Shown here one piece after another: positions 45,416 to 55,027 of a DNA stretch of 64,000 nt. The stretch covers positions 3,229,001 to 3,293,000 of the forward strand of contig NZ_OX458333.1 in assembly GCF_949769195.1 (NCBI RefSeq), in the 5' to 3' direction. The notes under the pieces are model-generated. The model did not search any database. It was not told where the DNA came from and saw only the letters and a program-made list of their open reading frames with translations. Made by a program: the position numbers and the translations under genes. Origin of the DNA: Methylocaldum szegediense. Lineage in GTDB: Bacteria; Pseudomonadota; Gammaproteobacteria; Methylococcales; Methylococcaceae. Numbering within the stretch: the first letter of the stretch is position 1; each line of letters begins with the position of its first letter.

Positions 45416-45710
45416 CGGAAAAATCGTTCAGCGGCGGGATGTTTGACCTGACCCGTCGCAATAATGCAATGGTTACTTCCTGGGTGTGGAGAGCGGCGTT
45501 TACCAGGCCAACACTACTAACTTGTGACGCCCTGTTTACGCCTGGTTATTCCATTCCGCATTCAAATGAACATGAATCGTAGGGCGGGTTAGCCCCTCGG
45601 CTCCGCTCGGGGCAGGCTCCGCGTAACCCACCGACCCTTCGACCTGGCTCAGGACAGGTTCGAGGTCGCTCGGTGGGTTACGGCCTCGCGGCCTAACCCG
45701 CCCTACAAAA
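45416..45710. other. Intergenic region of about 295 bp with a large palindromic repeat
   Basis: Between the guanine deaminase stop and the P-type ATPase start. No gene. About 130 bp of it is the nested palindrome at 45579-45706. Confidence 0.6.
45579..45706. repeat. 128-bp nested palindromic repeat (GTAGGGCGGGTTAG ends)
   Basis: A perfect 14-bp outer inverted repeat (45579-45592 against 45693-45706) encloses an inner 11-bp one (TAACCCACCGA 45624-45634 against 45670-45680) and a CCCTTCGAC-type arm. A shorter relative is at 22324-22402, sharing the 19-base right end. Likely a MITE-like repeat; it could fold into a strong cruciform or terminator after guanine deaminase. Confidence 0.7.
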
Positions 45711-47030
45711 TTAATGCCCTATTGAAAGCGATTTGGAATTACGGGATGCCGCCAGTCGTCCCTGAACATAGGTCGAGTCCACGTGTCGTTCATCTGCCAA
45801 GTGCAGCAGGCAGAAAAGCTGCTCGGCCGCGCTTTCGCATCGGCTCAGGCGGGCGGCGATATATCGGTCCTCCTCATAGTCGAGCACGAAAAAGTCGGCA
45901 CTCTTGCCGGGCGCGAAATTACCGACCTCTCGTTCTAGGCCGAGCGCTTTCGCACCGGCAAGCGTCGCAAGATAAAGCAATTGTGCTGCATTTAGGCAAA
46001 AGCCCTGCAACTGCTGCACTTTAAAAGCTTCGGACAGTTCCCGCCACACGGAAAACTGCGTACCGGCACCGATGTCCGTGCCCAGCGCCATTCGAATGCC
46101 GTGAGCTAGGTGTCGTCGCAACGGGAACAAGCCGCTTCCAAGGTAGGCATTGCTGGTAGGGCAGTGGCAAACCGCACAGGACGCCGCGGCCATCCGCGCC
46201 AGTTCGGCTTCCGTGGTGTAGATGCTGTGTGCTAGTACCGTGCGCTCAGTGAGAAGTCCGAAGCTGTCGTAAACGTCCAGATAGTGTCGGTTTTTGGGAA
46301 ATGCGGCACGCACCGCGGCGACTTCCTGCCGGGTTTCGTTGATGTGGGTCTGCACGTAGCTATCGGGATGCTGTTTAAGCAGCGAACCGCACAGTTCGAG
46401 CAGTTCCGGCGAACAGGACAGGGCGAAGCGTGGAGTGATGGCATAGTGAAGCCTTGGAGCCTGCCGGCACAAAGCAATGAGCTTTTCGGCCGCATCGGCC
46501 GATTGATTGACTGTAGTGAGCAACACCGCCGGCGCATTCCTGTCCATCAGGGTGATGCCGGCAATCAGATGCATGCCGGAGCGCCCGGCGGCCTCGAACA
46601 GAGCGGCGTTCGCCTCGTAGAACTGGGAGCCGAACACCATGGCCGTAGTCGTTCCGCAGGCTAGCAGGCGCTCGACGAATTGCTCCGCCGCCGTTTTGGC
46701 GAACGACTCGTCGGCAAACCGAGCCTCCGCCCGGTAGACGGTGTGCTCCAGCCAGTCCAGTAGACCTGTGCCGAAACCGGCGGTTGCGTAAAACTGAGGA
46801 AAGTGCAGGTGCGCGTCGATGAGTCCGGGGATGAGCCAAGCATTGCCGTGGTCAACGATTTCGCTTTCGGGAAAGGTGGCGAAAACCGTCGTGCGTTCCC
46901 CTAGGGAGGCAATTCGGCCCGATGAGTCTATCGCCAGCGCGCCGCATTCGATGATCTCCAGGGCGTTCTCTTCGGTAAACGGATCGGCTCGTAAATGAGC
47001 GATCGTGCCGGTGTGTATGACCTCATTCAT
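45711..47030 (-). CDS. guaD: Guanine deaminase
   Basis: Amidohydrolase of 439 residues that converts guanine to xanthine. Zinc-site and family motifs are complete: PGLIDAHLHFPQ, QTHINETRQEV, VLAHSIYTTEAELARM, CHCPTSNAYLGSGLFPLRRH and ALGTDIGAGTQFS. HFPQ and SGLFPLR are typical of guanine deaminases rather than other amidohydrolases. It lies 21 bp downstream of the HAD phosphatase gene and is probably co-transcribed. Confidence 0.95.
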   Translation of the reverse strand: MNEVIHTGTIAHLRADPFTEENALEIIECGALAIDSSGRIASLGERTTVFATFPESEIVDHGNAWLIPGLIDAHLHFPQFYATAGFGTGLLDWLEHTVYRAEARFADESFAKTAAEQFVERLLACGTTTAMVFGSQFYEANAALFEAAGRSGMHLIAGITLMDRNAPAVLLTTVNQSADAAEKLIALCRQAPRLHYAITPRFALSCSPELLELCGSLLKQHPDSYVQTHINETRQEVAAVRAAFPKNRHYLDVYDSFGLLTERTVLAHSIYTTEAELARMAAASCAVCHCPTSNAYLGSGLFPLRRHLAHGIRMALGTDIGAGTQFSVWRELSEAFKVQQLQGFCLNAAQLLYLATLAGAKALGLEREVGNFAPGKSADFFVLDYEEDRYIAARLSRCESAAEQLFCLLHLADERHVDSTYVQGRLAASRNSKSLSIGH

Positions 47031-47051
47031 CGCGTAGATATCGATTATCCG

Positions 47052-47855
47052 TTAGAGGCCCAGCAGCGCCGGCAGGTCGTTTACCGAGTCGATAATCTTG
47101 TCGGGGCGAATCGGCGAGGCGTTCACGTAGCTCTCTCGGTACTTGCCGGTCCTAACCAGAATGCCCGTAAGACCAGCCTTCTGACCGCCGCCGATATCCG
47201 AATCGATGTCGTCGCCGACGATGGCTGTTTCGTCGGGTCTCAGGCCCATATCCTGTAACGCGATTCTGAAGAAATCCGGGGAGGGCTTTCCCATGACCGT
47301 AGCCTGGATGCCGCTGCAGTATTCCAATGCCGTGACGAACCCGCCGATATCCATCTTGAGTCCCTCTTCGGTTTGCCAGAACCGGTTCTTATGAACGGCC
47401 ACGAGCGTGGCGCCCTGCATCAGCCGATTGAAGATCCGGTTGAGCAACCCGTAAGACCAGCTCTCGCCGATGTCGCCAAGCACGATGCAGTTTGCTTGCT
47501 CGATCTGCACGTCCCTAATTTCCGCGAAGTCGCGTTTTACATCGTCATCCAACAACAGAGCGCAGGGCGGGGAACCGCTACGTTTCAAGTAGCGCAAAAC
47601 CACCTGCGGCGCACTCAGGATTTCAGCGTGATCGATGTCGAATCCGAGTTGCAGGAGTTTGTCGTGCAGCGAAGCCAACGACTGCGTGCTGGTATTGGTG
47701 ATGACACGAAGGCGATAGCCTGTCGCGCGGATGCGTTTGACGGTCTCGGGAGCGCCCTCGATAACGCGCGAGCCGATGTAAAGCACACCATCGAGATCGA
47801 ACAGGATACCTTTGATGTTCGAGATAGGGTTTGATGAGCCGCAAACAGAATTCAT
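47052..47855 (-). CDS. HAD-IIA (NagD/LHPP-like) phosphatase
   Basis: Soluble phosphatase of 267 residues. HAD motifs: I GILFDLDGVLYIG (nucleophile Asp), II VITNTSTQS, III lysine in VMGKPSPDFF and IV GDDIDSDIGGGQKAGL. The cap and the GKPSP stretch place it with NagD/HDHD2/LHPP-type enzymes. Its position before guaD suggests nucleotide turnover, though the substrate cannot be read from sequence. Confidence 0.9.
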   Translation of the reverse strand: MNSVCGSSNPISNIKGILFDLDGVLYIGSRVIEGAPETVKRIRATGYRLRVITNTSTQSLASLHDKLLQLGFDIDHAEILSAPQVVLRYLKRSGSPPCALLLDDDVKRDFAEIRDVQIEQANCIVLGDIGESWSYGLLNRIFNRLMQGATLVAVHKNRFWQTEEGLKMDIGGFVTALEYCSGIQATVMGKPSPDFFRIALQDMGLRPDETAIVGDDIDSDIGGGQKAGLTGILVRTGKYRESYVNASPIRPDKIIDSVNDLPALLGL

Positions 47856-48355
47856 AGGCGCTTGTCAGAGTTGTCCATGCCCGCCTTATGGTCCGGTATC
47901 GCGCATCATCCTGCAATCCGTACGGAGACGGTGAGAGCGTTGCGGTTACGGCGACATTCAAGTGGTAGGACTTCAGTAAACGGTGGCGAAGCTCGGTTTG
48001 ATGATCTTGAAAGTCTTGAAGGACTCAATTCCCAGGCATCTTGAATGATGCTTGGAAAGATTTTTCGTGGAGAGTTCCAGACGATCCCATGCACCTCTGT
48101 CGACGCCGGTTTTGTGGCGCGATCGCACCTTTCAGTCGGTATTTGGTTCGATAAAGCCCGGCAGCGTGTCGGATACGGGCGATGTTCTTGGACCTTTTCA
48201 GTGGGCTATCGAAATCCGTCGACTGAATACGCCCTGCGAGGCGCGTCGAAGAGTCCGCCTTGCGCTAGGCCGACGGGTTTGCCCTGAGCTCGGTCGAAAG
48301 GACTGTCTTGAGCTAGCTCGAAGGGCTTGGGGTAACGGCCTACCGGGACGGGCGC
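47856..48355. other. Gene-free stretch of about 500 bp
   Basis: No convincing frame. Near 48276-48330 it carries arms of the dispersed TGAGCTCGGTCGAAAGG-type repeat found at several sites in the window. It contains the upstream region of the HAD-guaD unit; no promoter could be assigned. Confidence 0.5.
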
Positions 48356-49994
48356 TTAGCAATGGCGGTACAGCTTATTCGCCGCGTTGCTGAAGGAGGG
48401 CATGTTTTTCTTGATGTGGTACCGGTTCTTGCCCGTTCGCTTGGCATGGTACATGGCCTCATCGGCGGCTTTGATCAGGCTGTGGTTGTCGGTGCCGTGA
48501 ATCGGATAGATCGCGATCCCGATGCTTGAGGAGACGGTGATTTCCGTACCGTCCGCTTCCAGAGGGCGCGCGACCGCGGTCAAAATTTTTTCCGCAACGA
48601 TGCAGGCTTCCTCCGTTCCGGCAATCCCCGGAAGCAAAACCAGGAACTCATCGCCACCGATGCGGGCGACAGTATCACTGTCGCGCAGCGATAGGGCAAT
48701 CCGATGCGCCGTTTGTTTTAGGACTATGTCGCCCACGCAATGTCCATGCGTATCATTGATTTTTTTGAAACAATCCAGATCGACGAACAGTACCGCGAAC
48801 TGTTGTCCGTACCGGCTGGCTAAAGACAGCGTGCAATTGATTCGGTCGTTGAATAGGATCCGGTTGGGAAGGTTGGTGAGTGCATCGTAGTGTGCCAGGT
48901 AATAAATCTGTTCCTCGGCGGTTTTGCGCGAGGTGATGTCGAGCCCAACGCCGAGCAAGCAGTCGTCTTGCCCGAGCTTCGCTTTCGTGCTGGTGAAGAA
49001 AAACGGGATTCGTCGTCTGTCTTTTGTCAGAAAGTACGATTCCGCCGGCGGACGTTCCGAGGTGAACATTTCGATGACGTTGTCCCCGACTAGAGCACAT
49101 TTATCGGCTTCAGAAACGAAATCCAAGGGATGGGCGCGTTCTAATTCGCCTGCCGAGTACCCGGACACCGCTTCGAAATTGGCGTTCCAGCGCAAAAAGC
49201 GGCCGTTCTTATCCGCCAAATAGAAGATGCCGGGCAGACTTTTTATCAGATCATCCGCGAATCGGATTTGGTTTCGAAGCTCCTCTTCGGTGCGCTTATG
49301 TTCCGTCACATCGCTGAAACACCACACGAATCGCCCATCGTCGATCATCCTTACGCTGACATCGACTGTCAGCAAACTGCCGTCTTTGCGTTTTAGGGTG
49401 AGCGTATTTCGCGCGATATCACCTGATGTCAAAGCGTCCAAGCAGAGCTGCTGGGCGGCACAGTTTTCCGCTATGGCGGCGTTGAGGTTGATTTGGCTGT
49501 GCTCTCCGAATGAAAGGCCGAACAATTCGCAAGCGGTGCGGTTGGCGTATACGCAATGCCCGTCGGTCGATTCTGTTATGCAGATGGCAGTCGGCGTCCA
49601 CTCCAGGATTGTGTCGAAGTTTTTGCCGGATTGCTGGGGTGTTTGCCTTGCTCTGCCGAACCGCTTGCTCAAGATGAGCAGCGCGACCAACAAGAGTGGA
49701 ACAGCCAGGCTCAAAAGCGGAAAACTCTGTAAGGCCGTTTCATCAAAATGCAAAAGTCCGGCGTTATCGAATTTCGGAACTGCTATGGCGGCGAAGACAA
49801 AGATCTCTGCCGGCGAATTCCGGCCTAATGCTGGAACGGGTAGTCCTTTCATCCGTGTGATCCAGTATCCGTTGGAAAATACGCAGCGCGAGCTGAACTT
49901 GTAGGACCTACGAATTAAGCTCCCGGTAGTATGGAGCGGCGGGCATGAAAAGCCATAAGCATTTCTACTGACATCGGCATTCCCGCCCCGCCGC
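48356..49994 (-). CDS. Membrane PAS-PAS-GGDEF diguanylate cyclase
   Basis: Predicted c-di-GMP synthase of about 546 residues. One membrane helix (FPLLSLAVPLLLVALLILSK, about residues 92-111) is followed by two PAS domains (about 125-240 and 245-365) and a C-terminal GGDEF domain with an intact RIGGDEFLVLLPG and an RxxD inhibitory site (RDSD) five residues before it, so it should be active and product-inhibited. The N-terminus is uncertain: an ATG near 49996 or the ATG at 49852 are both possible and neither has a strong ribosome site. Confidence 0.9.
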
Positions 49995-50107
49995 ATCAAG
50001 AAATCGTTTGTCCTCGCCGCACGGATGCCTGAATTTCTCGGCGGGTGAAAAAGAACCCATCGGCAGGTAAAGGCCCGCGGTTGAGTTCGCTAGGTGCGAA
50101 ACCCACC

Positions 50108-51664
50108 TCAGGCCGGTGGGGTCCACTGATAAAGCCAGGTTTCCGTCAGTGCTCCCGATTCGTCCCGAAGAAAACAGCGCAAATCAATCGGTTCGCTGCC
50201 CTCGCTGATCAAGTCGAAATTGCAGCGCCAGGCGTTAGTACCCAGTATCGGGCGCGCCGCCGGATCCTTGAGTTGGCCGCGGGACGCCGTGATCACCGGC
50301 TCGACTTTAGCGGTATCCGGCAGTTCGCTCAAACGTCCGCCTTCGAAATCGATGACGAACTTTCGCGACGGTATGCGGTTCTTTTGTCCCGGTATGCCGC
50401 CGAGTCCGGTCCGGGTTGCAATCACTTTGGCCGCATTTGAGCTGACCGGCGGCTCGCCCCAAAAAAGCCTGTACTTGAACACCCGTTCTCGGCCGGGCTC
50501 GAACGGTTCTTCCGGGTTCCAAAACGCGACGATATTGTCGAAAGTTTCATCTAGCGTTGGAATCTCTACCAGTTGTACGGCACCCCGGCCCCATGCTTCG
50601 AGCGGTTCCACCCAGGCGGACGGACGCAAATGGTAATTGGCACCGTCATCCTGGTAGTGGTCGAAGTTGCGATCCCGCTGTAAAAGGCCGAATCCTTTCG
50701 GATTGTTGTCCATGAAAGAATTGACGCGCACCACCGGACTGTTGACCAAGGGCCGCCAAATCCATTCGCCGTTTCCGGTCCAAAGGGCTAGCCCATCGCT
50801 GTCGTGGATTTCCGGGCGGTAATCGTCGGCCACGCGGCGGTCGTTCTCACCGTGTTGATACATGGATGTCAACGGTGCTATGCCGATCCGTTCGATCGAC
50901 TTACGCGGAAACAGGTAGGCTTCGATTTCCATGACGGTCGTATCCCCCGGATTGACGTCAAAGGTGTACGCGCCACAGATACTCGGGCTGTCAAGCAATG
51001 CATGGATAGTCACGAATTCAGCTTTCGGTGCCGGCCGTTCCAGCCAGAAGCGACGAAATAGTGGAAATTCCTCGGGACGCGGCAGACCCGTGTCGATCGC
51101 CAGTCCGCGCGCCGATAGGCCGTACTGCTTGGTGGCGCCGACGGCCCGGAAGTAACTCGCCCCCAGGAAAGCGAACACATCCCGTTCGAAGTCCGGCTCT
51201 GCAAGGACGCGGAACCCTGCAAACCCGATGTCGCTGACTTTCCGTGGAACTTTGAGATTCGGTCCGAAGCGGAACAGATCGGTCGAGTAGGTGATCGGTT
51301 CGGCGATGCCATGGACGACTTCATAGATTTCGACCGGGTGCTTGAAGAACAAGCCGAGGTGGAAGAGTTTCGCTTGGAACGGCAGATCTAGCTTGGCCCA
51401 GATTGCGCGCTTGTTCTTGTAGCGGATCGATTGGTAGTCGTCCCAATCGAGATCAGCGATCCATGCCGGTAAGGTTTCTTCCGGCGGATCGAAGGGTTTC
51501 TGGGAAAGCCGCCTGGCTTCCTCGATGAGCCATGCCTTGCTGAAAGGTTTGGGGCCTGCCTTGCCTTTGGCTTCCGCGAAAGTCGCGAAGAGTGCTGCCG
51601 GGCTGAGCATCCCCCATGCAACCAAAGTCAGCGAACGTGCCAATAGGTCTCTCCGAGTCATCAT
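50108..51664 (-). CDS. opgD: Periplasmic glucan biosynthesis protein, MdoG/OpgD type
   Basis: Protein of 518 residues of the MdoG/OpgG/OpgD family, which shapes osmoregulated periplasmic beta-glucans. It has a twin-arginine-like signal (MTRRDLLARSLTLVAWGML), which favours OpgD over OpgG. Family stretches include YQSIRYKNKRAIWAKLDLPF, FLGASYFRAVG, YGLSARGLAIDT, SMYQHGEN and EIHDSDGLALWTGNGEWIWR. No opgH synthase gene is nearby. Confidence 0.92.
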   Translation of the reverse strand: MMTRRDLLARSLTLVAWGMLSPAALFATFAEAKGKAGPKPFSKAWLIEEARRLSQKPFDPPEETLPAWIADLDWDDYQSIRYKNKRAIWAKLDLPFQAKLFHLGLFFKHPVEIYEVVHGIAEPITYSTDLFRFGPNLKVPRKVSDIGFAGFRVLAEPDFERDVFAFLGASYFRAVGATKQYGLSARGLAIDTGLPRPEEFPLFRRFWLERPAPKAEFVTIHALLDSPSICGAYTFDVNPGDTTVMEIEAYLFPRKSIERIGIAPLTSMYQHGENDRRVADDYRPEIHDSDGLALWTGNGEWIWRPLVNSPVVRVNSFMDNNPKGFGLLQRDRNFDHYQDDGANYHLRPSAWVEPLEAWGRGAVQLVEIPTLDETFDNIVAFWNPEEPFEPGRERVFKYRLFWGEPPVSSNAAKVIATRTGLGGIPGQKNRIPSRKFVIDFEGGRLSELPDTAKVEPVITASRGQLKDPAARPILGTNAWRCNFDLISEGSEPIDLRCFLRDESGALTETWLYQWTPPA

Positions 51665-51868
51665 GTTGTTACATTAGGAGCAAAGAGAATTTTCCAATCT
51701 AATGATGTTCTGATTTTACGTCCAGCGCGGTCGCAGGCAGTGCCGCGCCTGAAATAAGCAGCTTGTAAAGCGGAAAGAGAGAATGGCGGTATTATGGCAG
51801 GCATGGCGCGCCGGCGATGAAGCGAGGCGTGCGGAGCCGGGAATGCGGGGTCTGTCAAAGGTGGCAAG

Positions 51869-52633
51869 ATGATGACAAGAGATGATTTGGACACATTCTT
51901 AAAAGAACTCTTGAGACCGCAAGATTTTGCGGATTACGGGCCAAACGGTTTGCAAATTGAAGGGAGCCAGCAGATCGAGCGCATCGCCTTTGCCGTTTCA
52001 GCTACGGCGCATTCCGCCACTATAGCAGCGGAACGGTACGCTCAGGCGCTGATCGTGCACCACGGGCTGTTCTGGAAATTCCACGGACCTAAAACCTTGA
52101 CCGGGCCTTTCGCCCGGCGCGTGTTTCCTCTGGTACGAAACAATATCAGCCTGTTCGCTTATCATCTGCCGCTGGATGCCCATCCAGACGTCGGCAATGC
52201 CGCCTGTCTCGGGCGAAACATTGGCTTAGTGGAACAGCAGCCGTTTGGTGACTACCAACGTTGTCCGACCGGGATCAAGGGGATATTCGCCGAGCCGCTG
52301 AGCGCCGCCGCGCTGCGAGACCGACTGGCTGCGATGCTCCAACATCCGGTATTGTTCGCAACGCCGGATGAACACGCGCTCGTTCGATCGGCCGGGATTA
52401 TCACCGGCGGTGCCAACCGAGATTGGCCCCTGGCTTTGCAGGAAGGGCTCGACGCCTATATCACCGGCGAGATGAGCGAACACGACTGGCATGAATCCCA
52501 AGAAGCCGGGCTGCACATGTACGCGGGCGGGCATAACGCAACCGAGCGTTTCGGCATTCAAGCCCTGATGGAACGGGTACGGAGCGCTTTCGATGTCGAG
52601 TGCTTCTTTATCCCCAGCGACAATCCGGCATAA
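51869..52633 (+). CDS. Nif3-like dinuclear metal centre protein (YbgI/DUF34 family)
   Basis: Soluble protein of 254 residues. Conserved metal-ligand stretches are FADYGPNGLQIEGSQ, LIVHHGLFWK, FAYHLPLDAHPDVGNAACLG, DAYITGEMSEHDW and MYAGGHNATERFG. The family is hexameric and widespread; its reaction is unsettled. Two ATGs in tandem (51869, 51872) follow AAGGTGGCAAG. It begins a short plus-strand unit with the DUF123 and GNAT genes. Confidence 0.93.
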   Translation: MMTRDDLDTFLKELLRPQDFADYGPNGLQIEGSQQIERIAFAVSATAHSATIAAERYAQALIVHHGLFWKFHGPKTLTGPFARRVFPLVRNNISLFAYHLPLDAHPDVGNAACLGRNIGLVEQQPFGDYQRCPTGIKGIFAEPLSAAALRDRLAAMLQHPVLFATPDEHALVRSAGIITGGANRDWPLALQEGLDAYITGEMSEHDWHESQEAGLHMYAGGHNATERFGIQALMERVRSAFDVECFFIPSDNPA

Positions 52634-52639
52634 CCGGTT

Positions 52640-53005
52640 ATGACGTTTTCGACCTATCAGTTGCTGATTCACGTTCCCACGCATCTCCCGATCCAGGTTG
52701 GTCAACTGGGTATGTTTGATTTTCCGGCCGGGTATTACGTCTACACCGGCAGCGCCAAACGAGGACTGGAAGCGAGAATCGCGCGGCATCTGCGCAAGAC
52801 CAAGCGACTGCGCTGGCATATCGACTATTTGTTGGCCGCCCCGGGTGTCGAGGTCGATCAAGTGTTGAGGTTCGAGGCGGCGGAGTGCGAGGTCAACCGC
52901 CTGACTCCCGGCCGCATTGTCATCGCGCGCTTCGGTGCCGGTGATTGCCGGGCGGGTTGTGGCAGTCATCTCAAGTATCGAGTGGACGGACAGCTTATCG
53001 GTTAG
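52640..53005 (+). CDS. DUF123 / GIY-YIG-like nuclease-fold protein
   Basis: Protein of 121 residues with the DUF123 pattern: GYYVYTGSAKRGLEARIARH, RWHIDYLLAAPGVEV, AECEVNRL and RFGAGDCRAGCGSHL. The fold is related to GIY-YIG nucleases and the domain is sometimes fused to endonuclease III, suggesting a DNA-repair role. Starts 6 bp after the Nif3-like stop. Confidence 0.9.
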   Translation: MTFSTYQLLIHVPTHLPIQVGQLGMFDFPAGYYVYTGSAKRGLEARIARHLRKTKRLRWHIDYLLAAPGVEVDQVLRFEAAECEVNRLTPGRIVIARFGAGDCRAGCGSHLKYRVDGQLIG

Positions 53006-53007
53006 CC

Positions 53008-53517
53008 ATGCTGAGTATCGTTTCCGCCCGACCCCATGACGCCGAGGATATAGCAAACATGGCCCTGGACATCTGGCGGCGCCATTATTTTCCGGATGTG
53101 CTGAACGAGGATGCCATAGCGTATTTTTGGAACCGCATGTACCGCCCTGACGTGATACGGAGCGAAATGGAACGCGGCATCGTCTACGAGCGGATCATGC
53201 TAAACGGGAAAATGATCGGTTTTCTGGCTTATCACCACCAGCCGGAGCAGGCGCGTATGCGGCTCAACAAGCTGTATCTCTTGCCGGAATATCACGGACG
53301 GGGATATGGCGCGTTTGCTTTGGCACACGCCAAGGCCATCGCCGAGCGTTTATGCGTTAAGGAAATTTATCTTTACGTGTTCCGGAAGAACGAAAAAGCG
53401 GTCCGGGCCTATCGCCGGGCCGGTTTCGTCGTAGTTCGCGCCGAAGTGACCGAAGCCGGCGACGGCTATTACTACGACGATTACGTGATGTCCTATACGC
53501 TAGACCGAAGCGGATGA
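53008..53517 (+). CDS. GNAT-family N-acetyltransferase
   Basis: Acetyltransferase of 169 residues. The acetyl-CoA pyrophosphate loop is LYLLPEYHGRGYGAFALAHA, followed by EIYLYVFRKNEKAVRAYRRA and GFVVV, the standard end of the fold. The ATG at 53008, two bases after the DUF123 stop, is preferred over the longer open frame. The substrate is unknown. Confidence 0.9.
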   Translation: MLSIVSARPHDAEDIANMALDIWRRHYFPDVLNEDAIAYFWNRMYRPDVIRSEMERGIVYERIMLNGKMIGFLAYHHQPEQARMRLNKLYLLPEYHGRGYGAFALAHAKAIAERLCVKEIYLYVFRKNEKAVRAYRRAGFVVVRAEVTEAGDGYYYDDYVMSYTLDRSG

Positions 53518-53523
53518 TTTACT

Positions 53524-53564
53524 GACAAGCGGTCGGCGTAATCCTGTATTGCCGGCCGCTTGTC
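53524..53564. terminator. Strong hairpin between convergent genes
   Basis: GACAAGCGGTCGGC (53524-53537) pairs with GCCGGCCGCTTGTC (53551-53564), 14 bp with one G-T pair and a 13-base loop. It lies between the ends of the GNAT gene and the convergent Met/His-rich gene. There is no clear T-run, so intrinsic termination is likely but not certain. Confidence 0.55.
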
Positions 53565-53613
53565 TCCTTCAATCGCGAAGGACCTTAAAGTGGCCCGTTC
53601 GCTATCGATCTCG

Positions 53614-54027
53614 TCATTGTGCGGGCGTGCCGTGTTGCATCTGCTGGCCGCCTTGCATCGGACCGCCGTGTTGCCTCATTTGTTGCATGTGTCGCTGCAT
53701 CATTTCCTGATGCTGTTTATGGTGCTCCCGCATGAGTTTCCGTTGTTCTTCTTTCAAGCGCTCGCGTTCTTTGTCGTCCTTGGCGGCAAGGATTTGGTTC
53801 ATGAGTTCGTGCATTTTCAACATATGATCCTGCGCTTGCCGAATGTGCTGCTCGAGTTGTTCGTCAGTCATGCTTCCCATCATGCCCATGCCTCCCATCA
53901 TTCCGCCCATGCCTCCCATTTGGTGCTGGCCGGGGGATGGCTGGGGCTTTTGTTCCTCGGCTAAGCCGATCGAACAAACTGGCGAAATCAGAAATGCGGC
54001 AACGATGCATTTCAAGCTTGTTTTCAT
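53614..54027 (-). CDS. Met/His-rich periplasmic protein, possible copper binder
   Basis: Small exported protein of 137 residues. Signal peptide (LKCIVAAFLISPVCSIGLAE), then GGMGGMMGGMGMMGSM (Gly/Met-rich), a charged helical part (EQHIRQAQDHMLKMHELMN and KERERLKEEQRKLMREHHKQ) and a C-terminal Met/His/Gln-rich part (HQEMMQRHMQQMRQHGG). Such Met and His clusters bind Cu(I)/Cu(II) in CopC/PcoE/CusF-type proteins; methanotrophs have high copper needs. No family match that I recognise. A strong TTAAGGAGATCACT precedes the ATG. Confidence 0.75.
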   Translation of the reverse strand: MKTSLKCIVAAFLISPVCSIGLAEEQKPQPSPGQHQMGGMGGMMGGMGMMGSMTDEQLEQHIRQAQDHMLKMHELMNQILAAKDDKERERLKEEQRKLMREHHKQHQEMMQRHMQQMRQHGGPMQGGQQMQHGTPAQ

Positions 54028-54195
54028 AGTGATCTCCTTAACGTCAAGGCTTAACGGTTAGAACCGTCGACTCTGGTCTGCACGTCCACGACATGCATTC
54101 CGTTTTTCAAAGTAACAATTAACGTAGTGATGCACCATAGGGACAGTTCTGAGTTTGTCGAAAGGGAAATAAGGAAGACTGCGTGGGTCGGTTTG

Positions 54196-54270
54196 TTAAC
54201 CCGGCCGATCAATATCGGCTGGGTTAATCTGGGGCAGGGATGCCCCGGCGCGGCGACAAGCCGCCTGAGC
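54196..54270 (+). repeat. Structured intergenic element, copy B (partner at 1410-1483)
   Basis: A 14-bp stem (TTAACCCGGCCGAT, loop CAAT, ATCGGCTGGGTTAA at 54196-54227, one G-T pair) overlaps the 50-base conserved segment (54221-54270). The hairpin sequence differs from copy A while both stay paired, as expected for a conserved structure. It ends 40 bp before the phosphodiesterase start. Confidence 0.55.
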
Positions 54271-54310
54271 ACAGGCCTAATGAATAATAGGTTCAGGAGT
54301 TGGAGCCTCA

Positions 54311-54784
54311 ATGCGTAATATCGGTGTTATTTCGGATACTCACGGTCTGATGCGGCCGGAAGCGATCGCGGCCCTACGCGGCAGCGATCTGATTCTGCAT
54401 GCCGGTGACATCGGTCGTATCGAGGTGCTCCTAGCCTTGCAACAAATCGCGCCAGTCGTCGCCGTTCGCGGGAACGTAGACAAAGGCGCTTGGGCGGCTT
54501 CGCTACCGGAGCGGGAAGTCATCTGTGTCGATGGACGAAGCATCTGCCTCTTGCACAATCTGAAAGAGCTGAATCTGAATCCAGCGACGGCGGGATTCAA
54601 TGCAGTGGTTTCAGGACATTCTCACCAACCGAAGCTGCAAATCGAGGAAACGGTCCTCTATTTGAATCCGGGTAGCGCGGGGCCAAGGCGGTTCAAGCTG
54701 CCGGTTTCGATCGGACGTCTGCTGCTTTCAGACGGGGAACTGCGCGGCGAGGTCGTCGAGCTCGACGTTCCGCGGTCAACTTAA
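54311..54784 (+). CDS. YfcE/MJ0936-type metallophosphoesterase
   Basis: Protein of 157 residues with the full calcineurin-like metal site: GVISDTHGLM, LILHAGDIG, AVRGNVDKG, CLLHN and VVSGHSHQPKL, ending in LYLNPGSAGPRRF. Likely a phosphodiesterase with unknown natural substrate. GGAGTTGGAG lies before the ATG. The structured element B is directly upstream and might influence expression. Confidence 0.92.
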   Translation: MRNIGVISDTHGLMRPEAIAALRGSDLILHAGDIGRIEVLLALQQIAPVVAVRGNVDKGAWAASLPEREVICVDGRSICLLHNLKELNLNPATAGFNAVVSGHSHQPKLQIEETVLYLNPGSAGPRRFKLPVSIGRLLLSDGELRGEVVELDVPRST

Positions 54785-55027
54785 AACCAAGTTCGGGAAA
54801 TCGCTTGCCAGCGCCTTTGATAGGCCCGTCCTGAGTTTGTCAAAGGTCCTGCGTTGAATTAGGCCAGGGATTTCGGCGGTCCGCTGAGATTGGCCTTTGA
54901 TCGGTGAAGCGGAGGAACAGCCCGCCTTGGGGCGCGAGATTTTCTATTCTCGTGACAGCTTTTTCTTTCTTATGTTCGCCGGACTTACGTATGATGTCGC
55001 CGTAGCCCGACAATAAGAAAAGCCCCG

